Of a DNA stretch of 64,000 nt, positions 1 through 9,381 are shown piece after piece; positions within the stretch are counted from its first letter, which is position 1; every line of letters starts with the position of its first letter. Under the pieces are notes generated by a model. The model was not told where the DNA came from, ran no database searches, and saw nothing but the letters and a program-made list of their open reading frames with translations. This DNA comes from an uncultured Eubacteriales bacterium (GTDB lineage Bacteria; Bacillota; Clostridia; Peptostreptococcales; Anaerovoracaceae), in the NCBI GenBank assembly GCA_902786355.1, contig CADABZ010000010.1:115907-179906 (forward strand). Reading direction: 5' to 3'. The position numbers and the translations under genes are program-made.

Positions 1-91
1 AAATGCTTATATCCATAACGCGCAACTTAATATACGATCAGTCTTTTGTTCATGAGGATTGTATCATACTATGGGCGGGCAGGGAACTCAC

Positions 92-109
92 CGCATATCT
101 GCATATGCG
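92..109. promoter_or_regulatory. Inverted repeat upstream of the citrate operon
   Basis: A 7-bp inverted repeat, CGCATAT-CTGC-ATATGCG, lies about 135 bp before the hydratase start. It could be an operator for the citrate operon. No clear sigma-A promoter with good -35 and -10 boxes was found in positions 1-244, and I see no gene there. Confidence 0.3.
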
Positions 110-244
110 ATGGCAGGGCAAAAAAAATCACAGCTGACTAGCTCAAGAATTATAGGGATGCGCTCACAAATATGATAGAATCTGATTCAGACAAGGCTGA
201 AGAAGCCAGACGGATTCAGAATAACAACTACCGGGAGGGAGATT

Positions 245-2488
245 ATGATCAGATATTACGACCAGGGAACTGTATGGACAGGCGGAGCTCCTCAGGCTGC
301 GCCGGAGAGTACAGACAAAGCGGCAGGAAGGAACGGAACTATCGCATACCAGATCCTGAATGCACACCGCAGAGAAAGCGATGACGGGATCTTCCACATC
401 AGCTTCGATGCACTCGTTTCACACGATATCACATATGTGGGGATCATCCAGACAGCAAGAGCAAGCGGCCTTAAGGAGTTCCCGATCCCTTACGCTATGA
501 CCAACTGCCACAACAGCCTCTGCGCTGTCGGCGGCACTATCAATGAAGACGACCATGTTTTCGGGCTTTCTGCCGCTAAGAAATACGGCGGTATATATGT
601 TCCTGCCAACCAGAGCGTCATCCATTCATATGCCAGAGAAGAGCTTGCTCAGTGCGGCAATATGATCCTCGGCTCCGACAGCCACACACGGTACGGAGCT
701 CTGGGCACTATGGGCGTTGGAGAAGGCGGACCTGAGCTTGTCAAGCAGCTTCTTAAGAACACCTGGGACATCACACCTCCGGAGGTAGTTCTCTGCTACG
801 TGACAGGCAAGCCTCGCAAGGGCATAGGTCCTCACGATGTAGCCATCGCACTTGTCAAAGAGACTTTTGCAGGCGGCAAAGTCAAGAACAAGGTCCTTGA
901 ATTCGCAGGCCCTGGCCTCGAATATCTGCCGTATGACTTCAGAAGCGGCATCGATGTAATGACCACAGAGACCACTTGTCTGTCCTCGATCTGGGCTACA
1001 GATGCAGAGATAGAGAAGTACTATGAGATACACAAGCGTCCTGAATGCTACAGGGAGCTTTCACCGAAGGAAGGTGCTTACTATGATGCGATCGTAACTA
1101 TCGAGCTCGATAAGGTCGAGTCGATGATCGCTCTGCCGTTCCACCCTTCCAACGCTTACACAATACACGAATTCCTGAGCAACGCTGACGAGATCCTTGC
1201 AGGAGTAGAGGCCGAGGCCGCTAAGAAATTCCCTAAGGCTCATCTCGATCTCCGCTCGAAGATCAGCGAAAAAGGCGTTCTCGCCGATCAGGGCATCATC
1301 GCAGGCTGCTCAGGCGGTATTTTTGACAACATAGTTGAAGCTTCGGATATTCTTGCAGGCGGAAGCACCGGCAACGGATACTTCTCGCTTTCGGTATATC
1401 CTACAAGCGTTCCGACAAGCCTCGCGCTCACCCGAGCAGGCAAGACAGAGGCCCTGCTTGAAGCAGGTGCAGTGATCAAGCCATCCTTCTGCGGACCTTG
1501 CTTCGGTGCCGGAGATGTCCCTGCCAACAACGGGTTCTCTCTCCGCCACACCACAAGAAACTTCCCTAACCGCGAAGGCTCCAAGCCTGGCGAAGGTCAG
1601 ATCAGTGCTGTCGCTCTTATGGATTCCAGATCGATCGCAGCCACCGCAAGAAACGGCGGATATATCACAGCCGCGACCGATATAGATTACTCAACAGAAC
1701 ATGTGCCGTATACATTCGACAATGCAGTATACAAAAACCGCTGTTACTACGGATTCGGCAAAGCAGATCCGGACGCTGAACTCATACTCGGACCGAACAT
1801 CACAGACTGGCCGAAGATGTATCCGCTCGCAGATAACATGCTGCTCGAGCTTGCGGCAGTTATCAGAGATCCAGTCACAACGACTGACGAGCTCATCCCT
1901 TCCGGTGAGACCAGCTCGTACAGGAGCAATCCTCTGAGGCTCTCTGAATTCGCACTTTCGAGACGGGTTCCTGAGTATGTCGGCCGTTCAAAAGCTGTTG
2001 CAGCTGACGAAGCGGCTCGCCGCGCCGGAGAGAAGCCGGCTAAGATGGCCGCTGCTCTGAGTGCCGTAGGCGATGCCGATGCACTGATGCAGAACACTCA
2101 GTTCGGCTCATGTGTCTTCGCCAACAAGCCTGGCGACGGATCAGCTCGCGAGCAGGCAGCATCATGTCAGAAGGTGCTCGGCGGTTTTGCCAATATCTGC
2201 TATGAATATGCGACCAAGAGATACCGCAGCAACTGCATCAACTGGGGTATCCTGCCGTTCACACTTGCCGAGGGTGCTGACTTCCCTTATGAAGACGGCG
2301 ACTTCGTATTCGTTCCTGGGATCCGCTCCGCTGTCGAAAGCGGTCAGGAAGAGATCCCGGCAAAAGCTATCCGCAAAGACGGTTCTGTAAGCGACCTGAC
2401 TCTCTACATCAAGGGCCTTACAGAAGACGAGAAGACTATCATCCTCGAAGGATGCCTGATGAATTACTACGCCGCGCAGAACAGATAG
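245..2488 (+). CDS. Aconitase-like hydratase (YbhJ family), probable aconitate hydratase
   Basis: A 747-residue aconitase-superfamily protein close in length to E. coli YbhJ. It most likely interconverts citrate and isocitrate in the cytoplasm using a 4Fe-4S cluster. The large domain has the superfamily pattern LGSDSHTRYGALGTMGVGEGG near residues 140-160, an AGCSGG cysteine near residue 358 and a CGPC pair near residue 418, consistent with cluster ligands. The swivel domain follows, with SIAATARNGG near residue 465. The start is the ATG after a GGGAGGGAG ribosome site. It heads a plus-strand operon with citDEF, and icd follows, which favours a citrate substrate over a methylcitrate or isopropylmalate one. 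The substrate is inferred from neighbours, because the YbhJ branch itself is poorly characterised. Confidence 0.82.
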   Translation: MIRYYDQGTVWTGGAPQAAPESTDKAAGRNGTIAYQILNAHRRESDDGIFHISFDALVSHDITYVGIIQTARASGLKEFPIPYAMTNCHNSLCAVGGTINEDDHVFGLSAAKKYGGIYVPANQSVIHSYAREELAQCGNMILGSDSHTRYGALGTMGVGEGGPELVKQLLKNTWDITPPEVVLCYVTGKPRKGIGPHDVAIALVKETFAGGKVKNKVLEFAGPGLEYLPYDFRSGIDVMTTETTCLSSIWATDAEIEKYYEIHKRPECYRELSPKEGAYYDAIVTIELDKVESMIALPFHPSNAYTIHEFLSNADEILAGVEAEAAKKFPKAHLDLRSKISEKGVLADQGIIAGCSGGIFDNIVEASDILAGGSTGNGYFSLSVYPTSVPTSLALTRAGKTEALLEAGAVIKPSFCGPCFGAGDVPANNGFSLRHTTRNFPNREGSKPGEGQISAVALMDSRSIAATARNGGYITAATDIDYSTEHVPYTFDNAVYKNRCYYGFGKADPDAELILGPNITDWPKMYPLADNMLLELAAVIRDPVTTTDELIPSGETSSYRSNPLRLSEFALSRRVPEYVGRSKAVAADEAARRAGEKPAKMAAALSAVGDADALMQNTQFGSCVFANKPGDGSAREQAASCQKVLGGFANICYEYATKRYRSNCINWGILPFTLAEGADFPYEDGDFVFVPGIRSAVESGQEEIPAKAIRKDGSVSDLTLYIKGLTEDEKTIILEGCLMNYYAAQNR

Positions 2489-2504
2489 ACCAGGAGGACG
2501 TATA

Positions 2505-2804
2505 ATGGAAATCATCAAAACAGCAGTAGCGGGAACACTCGAGAGCAGTGACTGCATGGTCACCATCGAGCCTGCTCAGAAAGGTCTCGAGCTCGATCTT
2601 GAGAGCGCTGTTATCCGCCAGTACGGCAAAAGAATAATGGAGGTCGCTCTGGAGACACTGGACCGCCTGGATGTGCAGAACGCCAGAGTCAGCATAGTCG
2701 ACAAGGGCGCACTTGACTGCACGATCAAAGCGAGAGTTGAATGTGCTGCGATGAGGGCTGCAGAACACGAAGGCAGGATCAGCTGGGGAGGTGTTATAAG
2801 ATGA
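2505..2804 (+). CDS. citD: Citrate lyase acyl carrier protein (gamma subunit)
   Basis: A 99-residue acyl carrier subunit of citrate lyase. The serine of the AGTLESSDCMV segment near residue 15 matches the attachment site for the phosphoribosyl-dephospho-CoA prosthetic group. The length matches the family. The gene starts 16 bases after the hydratase stop with an AGGAGG site, and its TGA overlaps the ATG of citE, implying translational coupling. The accessory genes for making and attaching the prosthetic group (citC, citX, citG) are not in this window, so they would have to be elsewhere for the enzyme to be active. Confidence 0.93.
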   Translation: MEIIKTAVAGTLESSDCMVTIEPAQKGLELDLESAVIRQYGKRIMEVALETLDRLDVQNARVSIVDKGALDCTIKARVECAAMRAAEHEGRISWGGVIR

Positions 2805-3703
2805 ACAATCCGAACAAATACCGCTTGCGCAGGACTATGATGTTTCTCAACTGCCAGAAGCCGGGCCTGATCAAGGATCCGTACATCTACAAGCCGGATT
2901 CGATCATGCTTGACCTTGAAGACGCTGTAGCTGAGAGAGAAAAAGACGCTGCCCGCTTTTCGCTTTACCATGCTCTGCAGGAGATCGACTACAGAGGTGT
3001 AGAGCGTGTCGTCCGTATCAACGGACTGGATACTGACCTGTGGAGAGAGGATGTAAGATGTGCTGTTGCAGGAGGATGCGACTCGATCCGCATACCTAAG
3101 ACAGAGACAGCTGATGATGTCCGCACTGTCGAGTATGCAATAGCAGAGGCAGAGAGAGAATTCAGAAGACCTGTCGGAAGCGTGCTCATCATGGCCGCTC
3201 TTGAGTCTGCAAGAGGTGTTATCAACGCCATGAGCATATGCGATTCATCTGAAAGGCTTTTCGGGATCGCCCTTTCCGGAGGAGACTACTCGAGAGACCT
3301 TCAGATATCCATATCCGGTACAGGTGTTGAATTCATGGGTGCAAGGCAGCACATGATCATAGCTGCCAGAGCCGCCAAGATACAGTGTTTTGACACGGTA
3401 TGGACCAATCTTGACGACATGGAAGGCTTCAGGCGCGAAGTAGAGACTATACACTCCATGGGTTTTGACGGCAAGTCCATTATCAACCCGCGTCAGATAC
3501 CTGTAGTGCACGATATATATACTCCTAAGGAAAAGGATATAATTTTCGCAGAAAAAGTTATCAAAGAGATCGATGAGAAGAAAGCCAGAGGCATAGGAGT
3601 TTTCACCGTAGACGGAAAGATGATCGACATCGCTTTCTACGACGGCGCCAAGAGAACCATAGCCCTTGCCAAGGCTTCCGGTGTATATGAGGGGGATCTG
3701 TAA
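2801..3703 (+). CDS. citE: Citrate lyase beta subunit (citryl-CoA lyase)
   Basis: A 300-residue HpcH/HpaI-fold lyase that cleaves the citryl thioester into oxaloacetate and the acetyl-ACP form. Seen here: LDLEDAVAEREKDAAR near residue 34, VRING near residue 70, and the catalytic glutamate segment AALESARGV near residue 135. The usual GEDY or AEDY motif reads SGGDYSRD, so the common glutamate is glycine here. Whether this matters cannot be told from sequence. The start is the ATG after GGGGAGGTG, overlapping the citD stop by four bases. It sits between citD and citF in the standard order. Confidence 0.9.
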   Translation: MNNPNKYRLRRTMMFLNCQKPGLIKDPYIYKPDSIMLDLEDAVAEREKDAARFSLYHALQEIDYRGVERVVRINGLDTDLWREDVRCAVAGGCDSIRIPKTETADDVRTVEYAIAEAEREFRRPVGSVLIMAALESARGVINAMSICDSSERLFGIALSGGDYSRDLQISISGTGVEFMGARQHMIIAARAAKIQCFDTVWTNLDDMEGFRREVETIHSMGFDGKSIINPRQIPVVHDIYTPKEKDIIFAEKVIKEIDEKKARGIGVFTVDGKMIDIAFYDGAKRTIALAKASGVYEGDL

Positions 3704-3704
3704 T

Positions 3705-5336
3705 ATGATTAACGCAGTAGGAAGAGATATCCCGGAAGAAATACTGGAGATCACCGGAAAAGAACCTTTTCAGGGCAATTTCTATAAAGATGACAAGTCC
3801 ACAGTCATGAGAGGACCTACCATCCGCCCTGTAATGAACAATCAGAAATCAAAGCTCGTCGCGAACATCAGGGAAGCTCTCATAAAATGCGAGGCTCATG
3901 ACGGCATGACTGTCTCCTTCCACCATCACTTCAGAGACGGAGACCTCATCGTCAACATGGTCATGAAAGAGATCCACGATATGGGCTTCAGGAATATCAC
4001 GATATGTGCGACCTCGCTCGGCAAGGCTCATGATCCTCTCGTCCCTATGATAGAGGACGGTACGATCACCGGCATCGAATCTTCCGGCGTCCGCGGCAAG
4101 ATAGGCGAAGCCATATCACAGGGCAAGCTCAAAGGGCTTGCGGTAATGAGGTCGCACGGCGGCAGAGTCAGGGCCCTCGCTACCGGTGAAGCGCATGTAG
4201 ACATCGCTTTCATCGGTGCACCGACCGCAGATGATTACGGCAACCTTCGAGGGATCGGCGGAAAAGCCGACTGCGGCGTACTCAGCTATGCGATCGTAGA
4301 CGGTAATCATGCGGATCACTGCGTAGCCATCACTGACTGCCTGGTGCCATATCCGAACTTCCCGGCTCACATCTCGCAGACCAAGGTAGACTATGTCTGC
4401 GTCGTGGATGAGATCGGAGTTCCGTCCAAGATAGCAAGCGGAGCAGCCAAGCCTACAACAGATCAGCGCAAGCTTCTGATGGCTCAGTACTGCACCGATG
4501 TAGTCGTCAACACTCCATGGTTCAAGGATGGTTTTTCATATCAGACGGGCGTCGGCGGAGCTTCTATAGCTTCCACACAGTATCTCGCCGAGATAATGAG
4601 AGAACGCAATATCCACATGGGTTTTGGCGTAGGAGGTCTCACCAAGGCAATGTGCCAGCTTCTCGACGATGGAATGGCCCGCGTGATGCTCGACGTACAG
4701 GATTTTGACCTGGATGCCGTTCACAACCTCAAGAATGTCAACCACCACAGGATACCTGCCGGTGTATACGCCAACCCGCTCAACAAAGGAGCTGTAGTAA
4801 ACAAGCTCGACTATGTCGTTCTCGCATCCCTTGAAGTCGATGTGCACTTCAATTGCAATGTCGTCGTCGGATCGGACGGAATGATCACAGGAGCTCAGGG
4901 CGGACATCCTGATACCGCTCAGGGTGCAAAATGCGCTATCGTCATCTGTCCTCTGCTTCAGGGCAGGATACCGGCGATATGCACCGATGTAACGACAGTC
5001 ACCACGCCTGGTGAGAGCATCGATGTAGTCGTCACCGACTACGGAGTCGCTGTCAACCCTGCAAGGCAGGATATACTCCAGGCGCTGAAGGAAGCTGACT
5101 GCGTTCCTCTGAAGACCATCGAGGAGCTTCGCGATATAGCGTACTCCATCGTAGGAGAGCCTGAGAAGGTTGAATTCGAAGACCGCATTGTAGGTATAAT
5201 CGAAGCCCGCGACGGCACTATAATGGATGTCGTAAGACAAATCAAAGACATCGAGCAGCCGACAGTATACAGGCGCAAGACTGCAAAAAGAAAAGCCGGC
5301 GGCACGGCAGCATCACGTTCTTCCAGAGCAAAATAG
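3705..5336 (+). CDS. citF: Citrate lyase alpha subunit (citrate:acetyl-ACP transferase)
   Basis: A 543-residue citrate CoA-transferase subunit that swaps acetyl for citrate on CitD. It carries the family's features, including SFHHHFRDGDLIVN near residue 70, a glycine-rich GVGGAS loop near residue 284, and AQGGHPDTA near residue 405. The length is in the expected range of about 500-520, plus a basic tail rich in Lys, Arg and Ser (KRKAGGTAASRSSRAK). The ATG follows GAGGGGGA and begins two bases after the citE stop. No terminator separates it from icd, 55 bases downstream, so co-transcription is likely. Confidence 0.93.
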   Translation: MINAVGRDIPEEILEITGKEPFQGNFYKDDKSTVMRGPTIRPVMNNQKSKLVANIREALIKCEAHDGMTVSFHHHFRDGDLIVNMVMKEIHDMGFRNITICATSLGKAHDPLVPMIEDGTITGIESSGVRGKIGEAISQGKLKGLAVMRSHGGRVRALATGEAHVDIAFIGAPTADDYGNLRGIGGKADCGVLSYAIVDGNHADHCVAITDCLVPYPNFPAHISQTKVDYVCVVDEIGVPSKIASGAAKPTTDQRKLLMAQYCTDVVVNTPWFKDGFSYQTGVGGASIASTQYLAEIMRERNIHMGFGVGGLTKAMCQLLDDGMARVMLDVQDFDLDAVHNLKNVNHHRIPAGVYANPLNKGAVVNKLDYVVLASLEVDVHFNCNVVVGSDGMITGAQGGHPDTAQGAKCAIVICPLLQGRIPAICTDVTTVTTPGESIDVVVTDYGVAVNPARQDILQALKEADCVPLKTIEELRDIAYSIVGEPEKVEFEDRIVGIIEARDGTIMDVVRQIKDIEQPTVYRRKTAKRKAGGTAASRSSRAK

Positions 5337-5391
5337 CCCCTGCAGCAGCAGGATCACCTATAAGACATACAGTTAAACATAAGGAGAATAC

Positions 5392-6606
5392 ATGGAAAAA
5401 ATCAGAATGACCACTCCTCTCGTCGAAATGGACGGAGATGAAATGACCAGGATACTGTGGAAGATGATCAAGGATGAACTCATCCTTCCTTTCGTCGACC
5501 TCAGGACAGAATACTACGATCTCGGGCTTCCTGTCCGCGACGAGACAGGCGACAAGATCACTACTGATGCCGGAAATGCCATCAAGAAATACGGCGTAGG
5601 TGTCAAGTGCGCAACTATCACACCTAACGCTCAGCGCATGACAGAATACAATCTCCACGAGATGTGGAAGAGCCCTAACGGCACCATCCGTGCAATCCTC
5701 GACGGCACTGTTTTCCGCGCACCTATCACCATCGACAGCATCAAGCCTGTCGTCCGCAACTGGAAAAAGCCTATCACTGTCGCCCGTCACGCTTACGGCG
5801 ACCTGTACAAAGGCACAGAGTACCGTGTACCTGAGACCGGCAAGGCAGAGCTTGTTTTCACAGGTGACAACGGCGCAGAATTCCGCGAGACCGTATATGA
5901 TTTTGAATGCCCTGGCATCATTCAGAGCATCTACAACAAGGACAGCTCCATCGAGTCCTTCGCTCATTCATGCTTCAAGTATGCTATAGATACAAAGCAG
6001 GATCTGTGGTTCTCCGCCAAGGACACCATTTCCAAGAAGTATGACATGCGCTTTAGGGATGTTTTCCAGAGCGTATATGATGAATGCTATAAGGAGAAGT
6101 TCGAAGAGCTCGGTCTCACATATTTCTACACTCTGATTGATGATGCCATCGCGCGCGTTATCCGCAGCGAAGGCGGCTTCATCTGGGCTCTCAAGAATTA
6201 TGACGGAGATGTCATGAGCGATATGGTCTCCACAGCTTTCGGCTCACTTGCAATGATGACCTCTGTTCTCTGTAGCCCGGACGGCAAATTCGAATATGAG
6301 GCAGCCCACGGAACCGTGACCCGCCACTATTACAAATATCTGAACGGCGAAGAGACTTCGACCAACCCTATGGCAACCATCTTCGCATGGAGCGGCGCAC
6401 TCAGAAAGCGCGGCGAGATGGACGGTCTTGCTGACCTTCAGGCTTTCGGAGACAAGCTTGAAGAAGCCTGCATAGATACTCTGAACGACGGCATCATGAC
6501 AAAAGACCTTGTCGGCCTCGTAGACGGAATGGAAGTAAAGTCAGTCAACACCAAAGACTTCATCGCTGCGATCCGCGAGCGCCTCGAGAAAAAGCTCGAA
6601 GCATAG
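5392..6606 (+). CDS. icd: NADP-dependent isocitrate dehydrogenase, eukaryote-like subfamily
   Basis: A 404-residue homodimeric-type isocitrate dehydrogenase converting isocitrate to 2-oxoglutarate with NADP+. It resembles the IDH1/IDH2-like subfamily rather than E. coli Icd. Visible signatures are the SPNGTIR phosphorylation-loop segment near residue 94, GTVFRAPI with the substrate arginine near residue 109, and [12 protein letters not shown] near residue 268 with metal-binding aspartates. [10 protein letters not shown] near residue 302 is the cofactor site. It follows citF with an AAGGAG site and ends just before a strong bidirectional terminator. With aconitase and Re-citrate synthase it completes the oxidative arm to glutamate. 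Confidence 0.95.
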   Translation: MEKIRMTTPLVEMDGDEMTRILWKMIKDELILPFVDLRTEYYDLGLPVRDETGDKITTDAGNAIKKYGVGVKCATITPNAQRMTEYNLHEMWKSPNGTIRAILDGTVFRAPITIDSIKPVVRNWKKPITVARHAYGDLYKGTEYRVPETGKAELVFTGDNGAEFRETVYDFECPGIIQSIYNKDSSIESFAHSCFKYAIDTKQDLWFSAKDTISKKYDMRFRDVFQSVYDECYKEKFEELGLTYFYTLIDDAIARVIRSEGGFIWALKNYDGDVMSDMVSTAFGSLAMMTSVLCSPDGKFEYEAAHGTVTRHYYKYLNGEETSTNPMATIFAWSGALRKRGEMDGLADLQAFGDKLEEACIDTLNDGIMTKDLVGLVDGMEVKSVNTKDFIAAIRERLEKKLEA

Positions 6607-6625
6607 GCAGAATTTTGAAAACACT

Positions 6626-6667
6626 CAAAAAGCGTGAACCACAGATATGTGTGTTCACGCTTTTTTA
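6626..6667. terminator. Bidirectional terminator between icd and Re-citrate synthase
   Basis: AAAAAGCGTGAAC and GTTCACGCTTTTTT form a near-perfect stem around a short loop containing ACAGATATGTGT. A-rich and T-rich flanks allow it to work for both converging genes. Confidence 0.9.
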
Positions 6668-6674
6668 ACGCATC

Positions 6675-8138
6675 TTACTGCTGGGTGTACTCGTTGACCT
6701 TGCTGTAGATCTCGGACGCTCCTATCTCAGCGACACGCCCGCTCGCATATTCACTGTCGATCCAGTCTTTGATGTATTTTACGACAGGGCTGTGCTTGTC
6801 TACCTGCTTGTCTCCCTTCAGGCCGTAGCTTGCATTGAGCCAGTGAGCGACTCCTGCAGCTCCGGAGTTCTGGTTGATGTTGACCAGCGGCGGTCTGTTA
6901 AGGAATTTTCCGGTATCGAAGATGTTATAGATCTCTTCGTTCTTGAGAAGACCATCTGCATGGATACCAGCTCTGGTAACATTGAAGTTCGCGCCGGCAA
7001 AAGGTGTCTGTGCCGGAAGAGTGTATCCGATCTGGGTCTCATAGTATCTCGCAAGATCCGTGATGGCAGTTGTGTCCATCCCGTCGAGGGTTCCCTTGAG
7101 CTGTGCATACTCAAACACCATAGCCTCAACAGGGATATTTCCCGTTCTCTCTCCTATTCCGAAGAGTGTGCAGTTGACAGCGCCGCAGCCATAGAGCCAT
7201 GCTGTAGCAGCGTTGGTAACAGCTTTGTAGAAGTCATTATGTCCGTGCCACTCGAGATCTTCACTCGGCACCTCAGCATACTGCTTGAGTCCGTAGATGA
7301 TTCCGGCTACCGATCTAGGCATTGTGGCGCCCGGATACGGAACACCGAAGCCCATAGTATCGCAGACTCTGATTTTTGCCGACATTCCTGCCTGACGGGC
7401 CATGTCCTGTACGGCTCTTACGAACGGAACGACGAAACCATAGAAGTCCGCTCTGGTAACATCCTCCAGATGGCATCTAGGCTTGATCCCGGCTTCGAAA
7501 GCGTCATATACGACGGAGATATAATGATCGAGGGCCTGCTGGCGGGTCATACCGAGCTTGTAGAAAATATGATAGTCCGAGCAGCTTGTGAGGATCCCTG
7601 TTTCCTTGACGCCCATTTCCTTGACTATCTTAAAGTCCTCTTTCTTGGCTCTGATCCATGTGGTGATCTGCGGGAACTCAAGGCCGAGATCCTGGCAGGC
7701 TCTTATGGCAGCCTTGTCCCTGTCACTGTAGGTGAAAAACTCTGTCTGCCTGATGATACCGTTAGGACCGGACAGTCTTGACAGGAGCTTGAAGATCTCT
7801 GTGATCTGCTTGGTCGTATAAGGTTCCCTCGACTGCTGTCCGTCACGGAAAGTCGAGTCAGTGATCAGTATCTGATCCGGCATATCGTACGGACTCGTTC
7901 TGAAGTTGAATCCGATCTTAGGTACTTCTGTATATTCGAAGAATTCTCTGAACAGATTAGGCTTAGGTACATCCTGCACCTCGTAGTGAACAGCTTCCAT
8001 CTCCAGCAGATTGGTCCTGCGGCTCAGCTTAGTCCTCTGCGGACCATTTCCCGCACTGTCGACATCTCTGCTTATAGTATCCGGATCACTGTTGATGTTC
8101 ACTGCACCGTCTTTGATAAGTCTGTCTTTGGTATCCAT
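6675..8138 (-). CDS. Re-type citrate synthase (homocitrate/isopropylmalate synthase family)
   Basis: A 487-residue DRE-TIM metallolyase. LITDSTFRDGQQ near residue 92 is the diagnostic metal and substrate motif, and LEWHGHNDF near residue 293 carries the family histidines. The length and the RTSPYDMPDQI region resemble the clostridial Re-citrate synthase described from Clostridium kluyveri, with about 30 extra N-terminal residues. I favour citrate synthesis over homocitrate or isopropylmalate because aconitase, icd and citrate lyase are adjacent and no lysine or leucine genes are near. The start follows AGGGGTAAAGAG. A strong promoter lies about 100 bases upstream, with a TGTATACA palindrome just after its -10. 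Confidence 0.85.
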   Translation of the reverse strand: MDTKDRLIKDGAVNINSDPDTISRDVDSAGNGPQRTKLSRRTNLLEMEAVHYEVQDVPKPNLFREFFEYTEVPKIGFNFRTSPYDMPDQILITDSTFRDGQQSREPYTTKQITEIFKLLSRLSGPNGIIRQTEFFTYSDRDKAAIRACQDLGLEFPQITTWIRAKKEDFKIVKEMGVKETGILTSCSDYHIFYKLGMTRQQALDHYISVVYDAFEAGIKPRCHLEDVTRADFYGFVVPFVRAVQDMARQAGMSAKIRVCDTMGFGVPYPGATMPRSVAGIIYGLKQYAEVPSEDLEWHGHNDFYKAVTNAATAWLYGCGAVNCTLFGIGERTGNIPVEAMVFEYAQLKGTLDGMDTTAITDLARYYETQIGYTLPAQTPFAGANFNVTRAGIHADGLLKNEEIYNIFDTGKFLNRPPLVNINQNSGAAGVAHWLNASYGLKGDKQVDKHSPVVKYIKDWIDSEYASGRVAEIGASEIYSKVNEYTQQ

Positions 8139-8225
8139 CTCTTTACCCCTTACTATTCCAGCCCGAAGCTATTATCGCCCGAATAAATGCATATCTGTAA
8201 TTGAGCAATTAATTAATCGAGTAAA

Positions 8226-8235
8226 ATGTATACAT
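8226..8235. promoter_or_regulatory. Candidate GntR-type operator 1 before Re-citrate synthase
   Basis: ATGTATACAT is a perfect 10-bp palindrome just downstream of the -10 box, so a bound repressor would block initiation. Its TGTATACA core fits the TNGTNNACNA pattern used by FadR-subgroup GntR regulators. A second copy of the core is at 8402-8409. Confidence 0.45.
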
Positions 8236-8237
8236 GT

Positions 8238-8266
8238 ATTCTACTTTACGATGCGCCAGATGTCAA
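8238..8266 (-). promoter_or_regulatory. Sigma-A promoter for Re-citrate synthase
   Basis: Reading on the minus strand, TTGACA (8266-8261) and TAGAAT (8243-8238) are 17 bases apart, a near-consensus vegetative promoter. The leader to the start codon is about 95 bases. Confidence 0.8.
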
Positions 8267-8400
8267 CTGCAGTCTTGCGCAGAACGTAAGATTTCGGCAT
8301 ATTCTTCTGTTTTTCTTTGCATTTCTTCTTAACTTCGCATTTTCTGCGGCTGAAGCACCAATGGCGGAAGCTGAGAAGACACGACGTTTTTCGTCCTATA

Positions 8401-8410
8401 TTGTATACAA
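8401..8410. promoter_or_regulatory. Candidate GntR-type operator 2
   Basis: TTGTATACAA is a perfect palindrome sharing the TGTATACA core with the site at 8226-8235, about 175 bp away. The pair could support looping around the Re-citrate synthase promoter. The rest of 8267-8484 holds no gene I can support. Confidence 0.35.
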
Positions 8411-8486
8411 TTTTGACGATTGTCGACAGTCCAGTCCTTTTCCTTCGCCCTGTCCGAAAGACTGCGGGATCTCTTTTTTCACAATG

Positions 8487-8523
8487 AAAAACACATGGCA
8501 CCTCCTGACTGATGTACCATGTG
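8487..8523 (-). terminator. Terminator downstream of the flavodoxin-like gene
   Basis: On the minus strand CACATGGTAC pairs with GTGCCATGTG (one G-U) around a 12-base loop and is followed by TTTTT. An AGGAG in the loop is not taken as a ribosome site. Confidence 0.7.
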
Positions 8524-8590
8524 CATTATTACTGAATCGTCATGACTGCCTTCTGTCTGATATCTCTAGGTCATCCGGCAGATATAGTTA

Positions 8591-9247
8591 TCAGAGGAAC
8601 CACTCTGATGCTCTGCGTCTTACTGCCAGCCTCTCGAGTATCCCCTGGGCAGCTGCTGCAGCTTTCGGAGAGATCCTGCTGATCCTGTGGATCGGCAGAC
8701 GGCCTGCGACTTCAAGCGGTGCCGGCTTGACCCTGAGACTCTTGATCTCGCTGCCGCCAAGTCTGGCGATCTTGGCTGCTGCTGCTTTGCCGAACTGCTC
8801 AAGTGATTCGCGGTCTCCTGTGTACTGATACCCCGAAGATCCTGCTCCGTGACGCCTGTATCTTGCCGTAAACGCCCCTGCCCCGATTATCCTGAAGCCC
8901 AGCTCCTCTGCATAGTGCTGAAGCTCATACAGAGCATTGCCGTATGTTCTGGCGCCATATGAAACCACAACAACAGCCATGGTCCCGTTCGCCCGGATAT
9001 TCTCCAGAGCACTGATAGCAGGAAGCGGAACTTTTCCCACATAAACAGGCATACCTATAACAGCAACGGCTTCGTCGTCAAGAACGACAGACTCATCGTT
9101 CAGTTCCAGCAGCTCATATGTTTCAGTTGTGACCGTTTCAGCACTGCAGCTGTTCAGGATCTCAGACAGCTGCTTTGCCAGCCTGTCTGTCATTCCTGCC
9201 GCAACACCTGCCGGGCTGAAATGTATACCTACTACTTTTCTGATCAT
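8591..9247 (-). CDS. Flavodoxin-like protein without ferredoxin domain
   Basis: A 218-residue protein that starts with a flavodoxin-like segment, IRKVVGIHFSPAG, the region that would bind FMN phosphate. MPVYVGKVPLPA near residue 75 and SYGARTYGNAL near residue 100 are typical of the flavodoxin half of EFR1-like proteins. Those proteins usually end with a two-cluster ferredoxin domain. This one has no CxxCxxC motifs and ends with a basic, Ala/Arg-rich tail. I chose the ATG at 9247, which follows GCGGGGT, over an upstream GTG. It stands alone between two terminators. The electron partner is unknown. Confidence 0.72.
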   Translation of the reverse strand: MIRKVVGIHFSPAGVAAGMTDRLAKQLSEILNSCSAETVTTETYELLELNDESVVLDDEAVAVIGMPVYVGKVPLPAISALENIRANGTMAVVVVSYGARTYGNALYELQHYAEELGFRIIGAGAFTARYRRHGAGSSGYQYTGDRESLEQFGKAAAAKIARLGGSEIKSLRVKPAPLEVAGRLPIHRISRISPKAAAAAQGILERLAVRRRASEWFL

Positions 9248-9330
9248 TTTTATACCCCGCTCAGCAACCTGCACAGTCTGTGCGATGTTGCTGTAGAGAT
9301 AGAAACATCATCACATATGACACATAAATG

Positions 9331-9339
9331 ATTGTAGCA
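9331..9339 (-). promoter_or_regulatory. Extended -10 promoter for the flavodoxin-like gene
   Basis: The minus strand reads TGCTACAAT, an extended -10 element without a good -35, about 85 bases before the start. The identical nonamer precedes the DUF5662-like gene. Confidence 0.4.
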
Positions 9340-9381
9340 TCTGTCCGCTCAGCATATTCGTTGATATTGTGAAGAATCTGC

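Noticed and set aside
6675-8138. Homocitrate or 2-isopropylmalate synthase
   Set aside because: The DRE-TIM motif alone fits all three, but citrate lyase, aconitase and icd are adjacent and no lysine or leucine genes are nearby.
8241-8501. Possible 86-residue minus-strand gene upstream of Re-citrate synthase with an AGGAGGTG before a GTG
   Set aside because: The AGGAG lies in the loop of a terminator and the codon use is unlike neighbours. The start would be GTG inside the hairpin.
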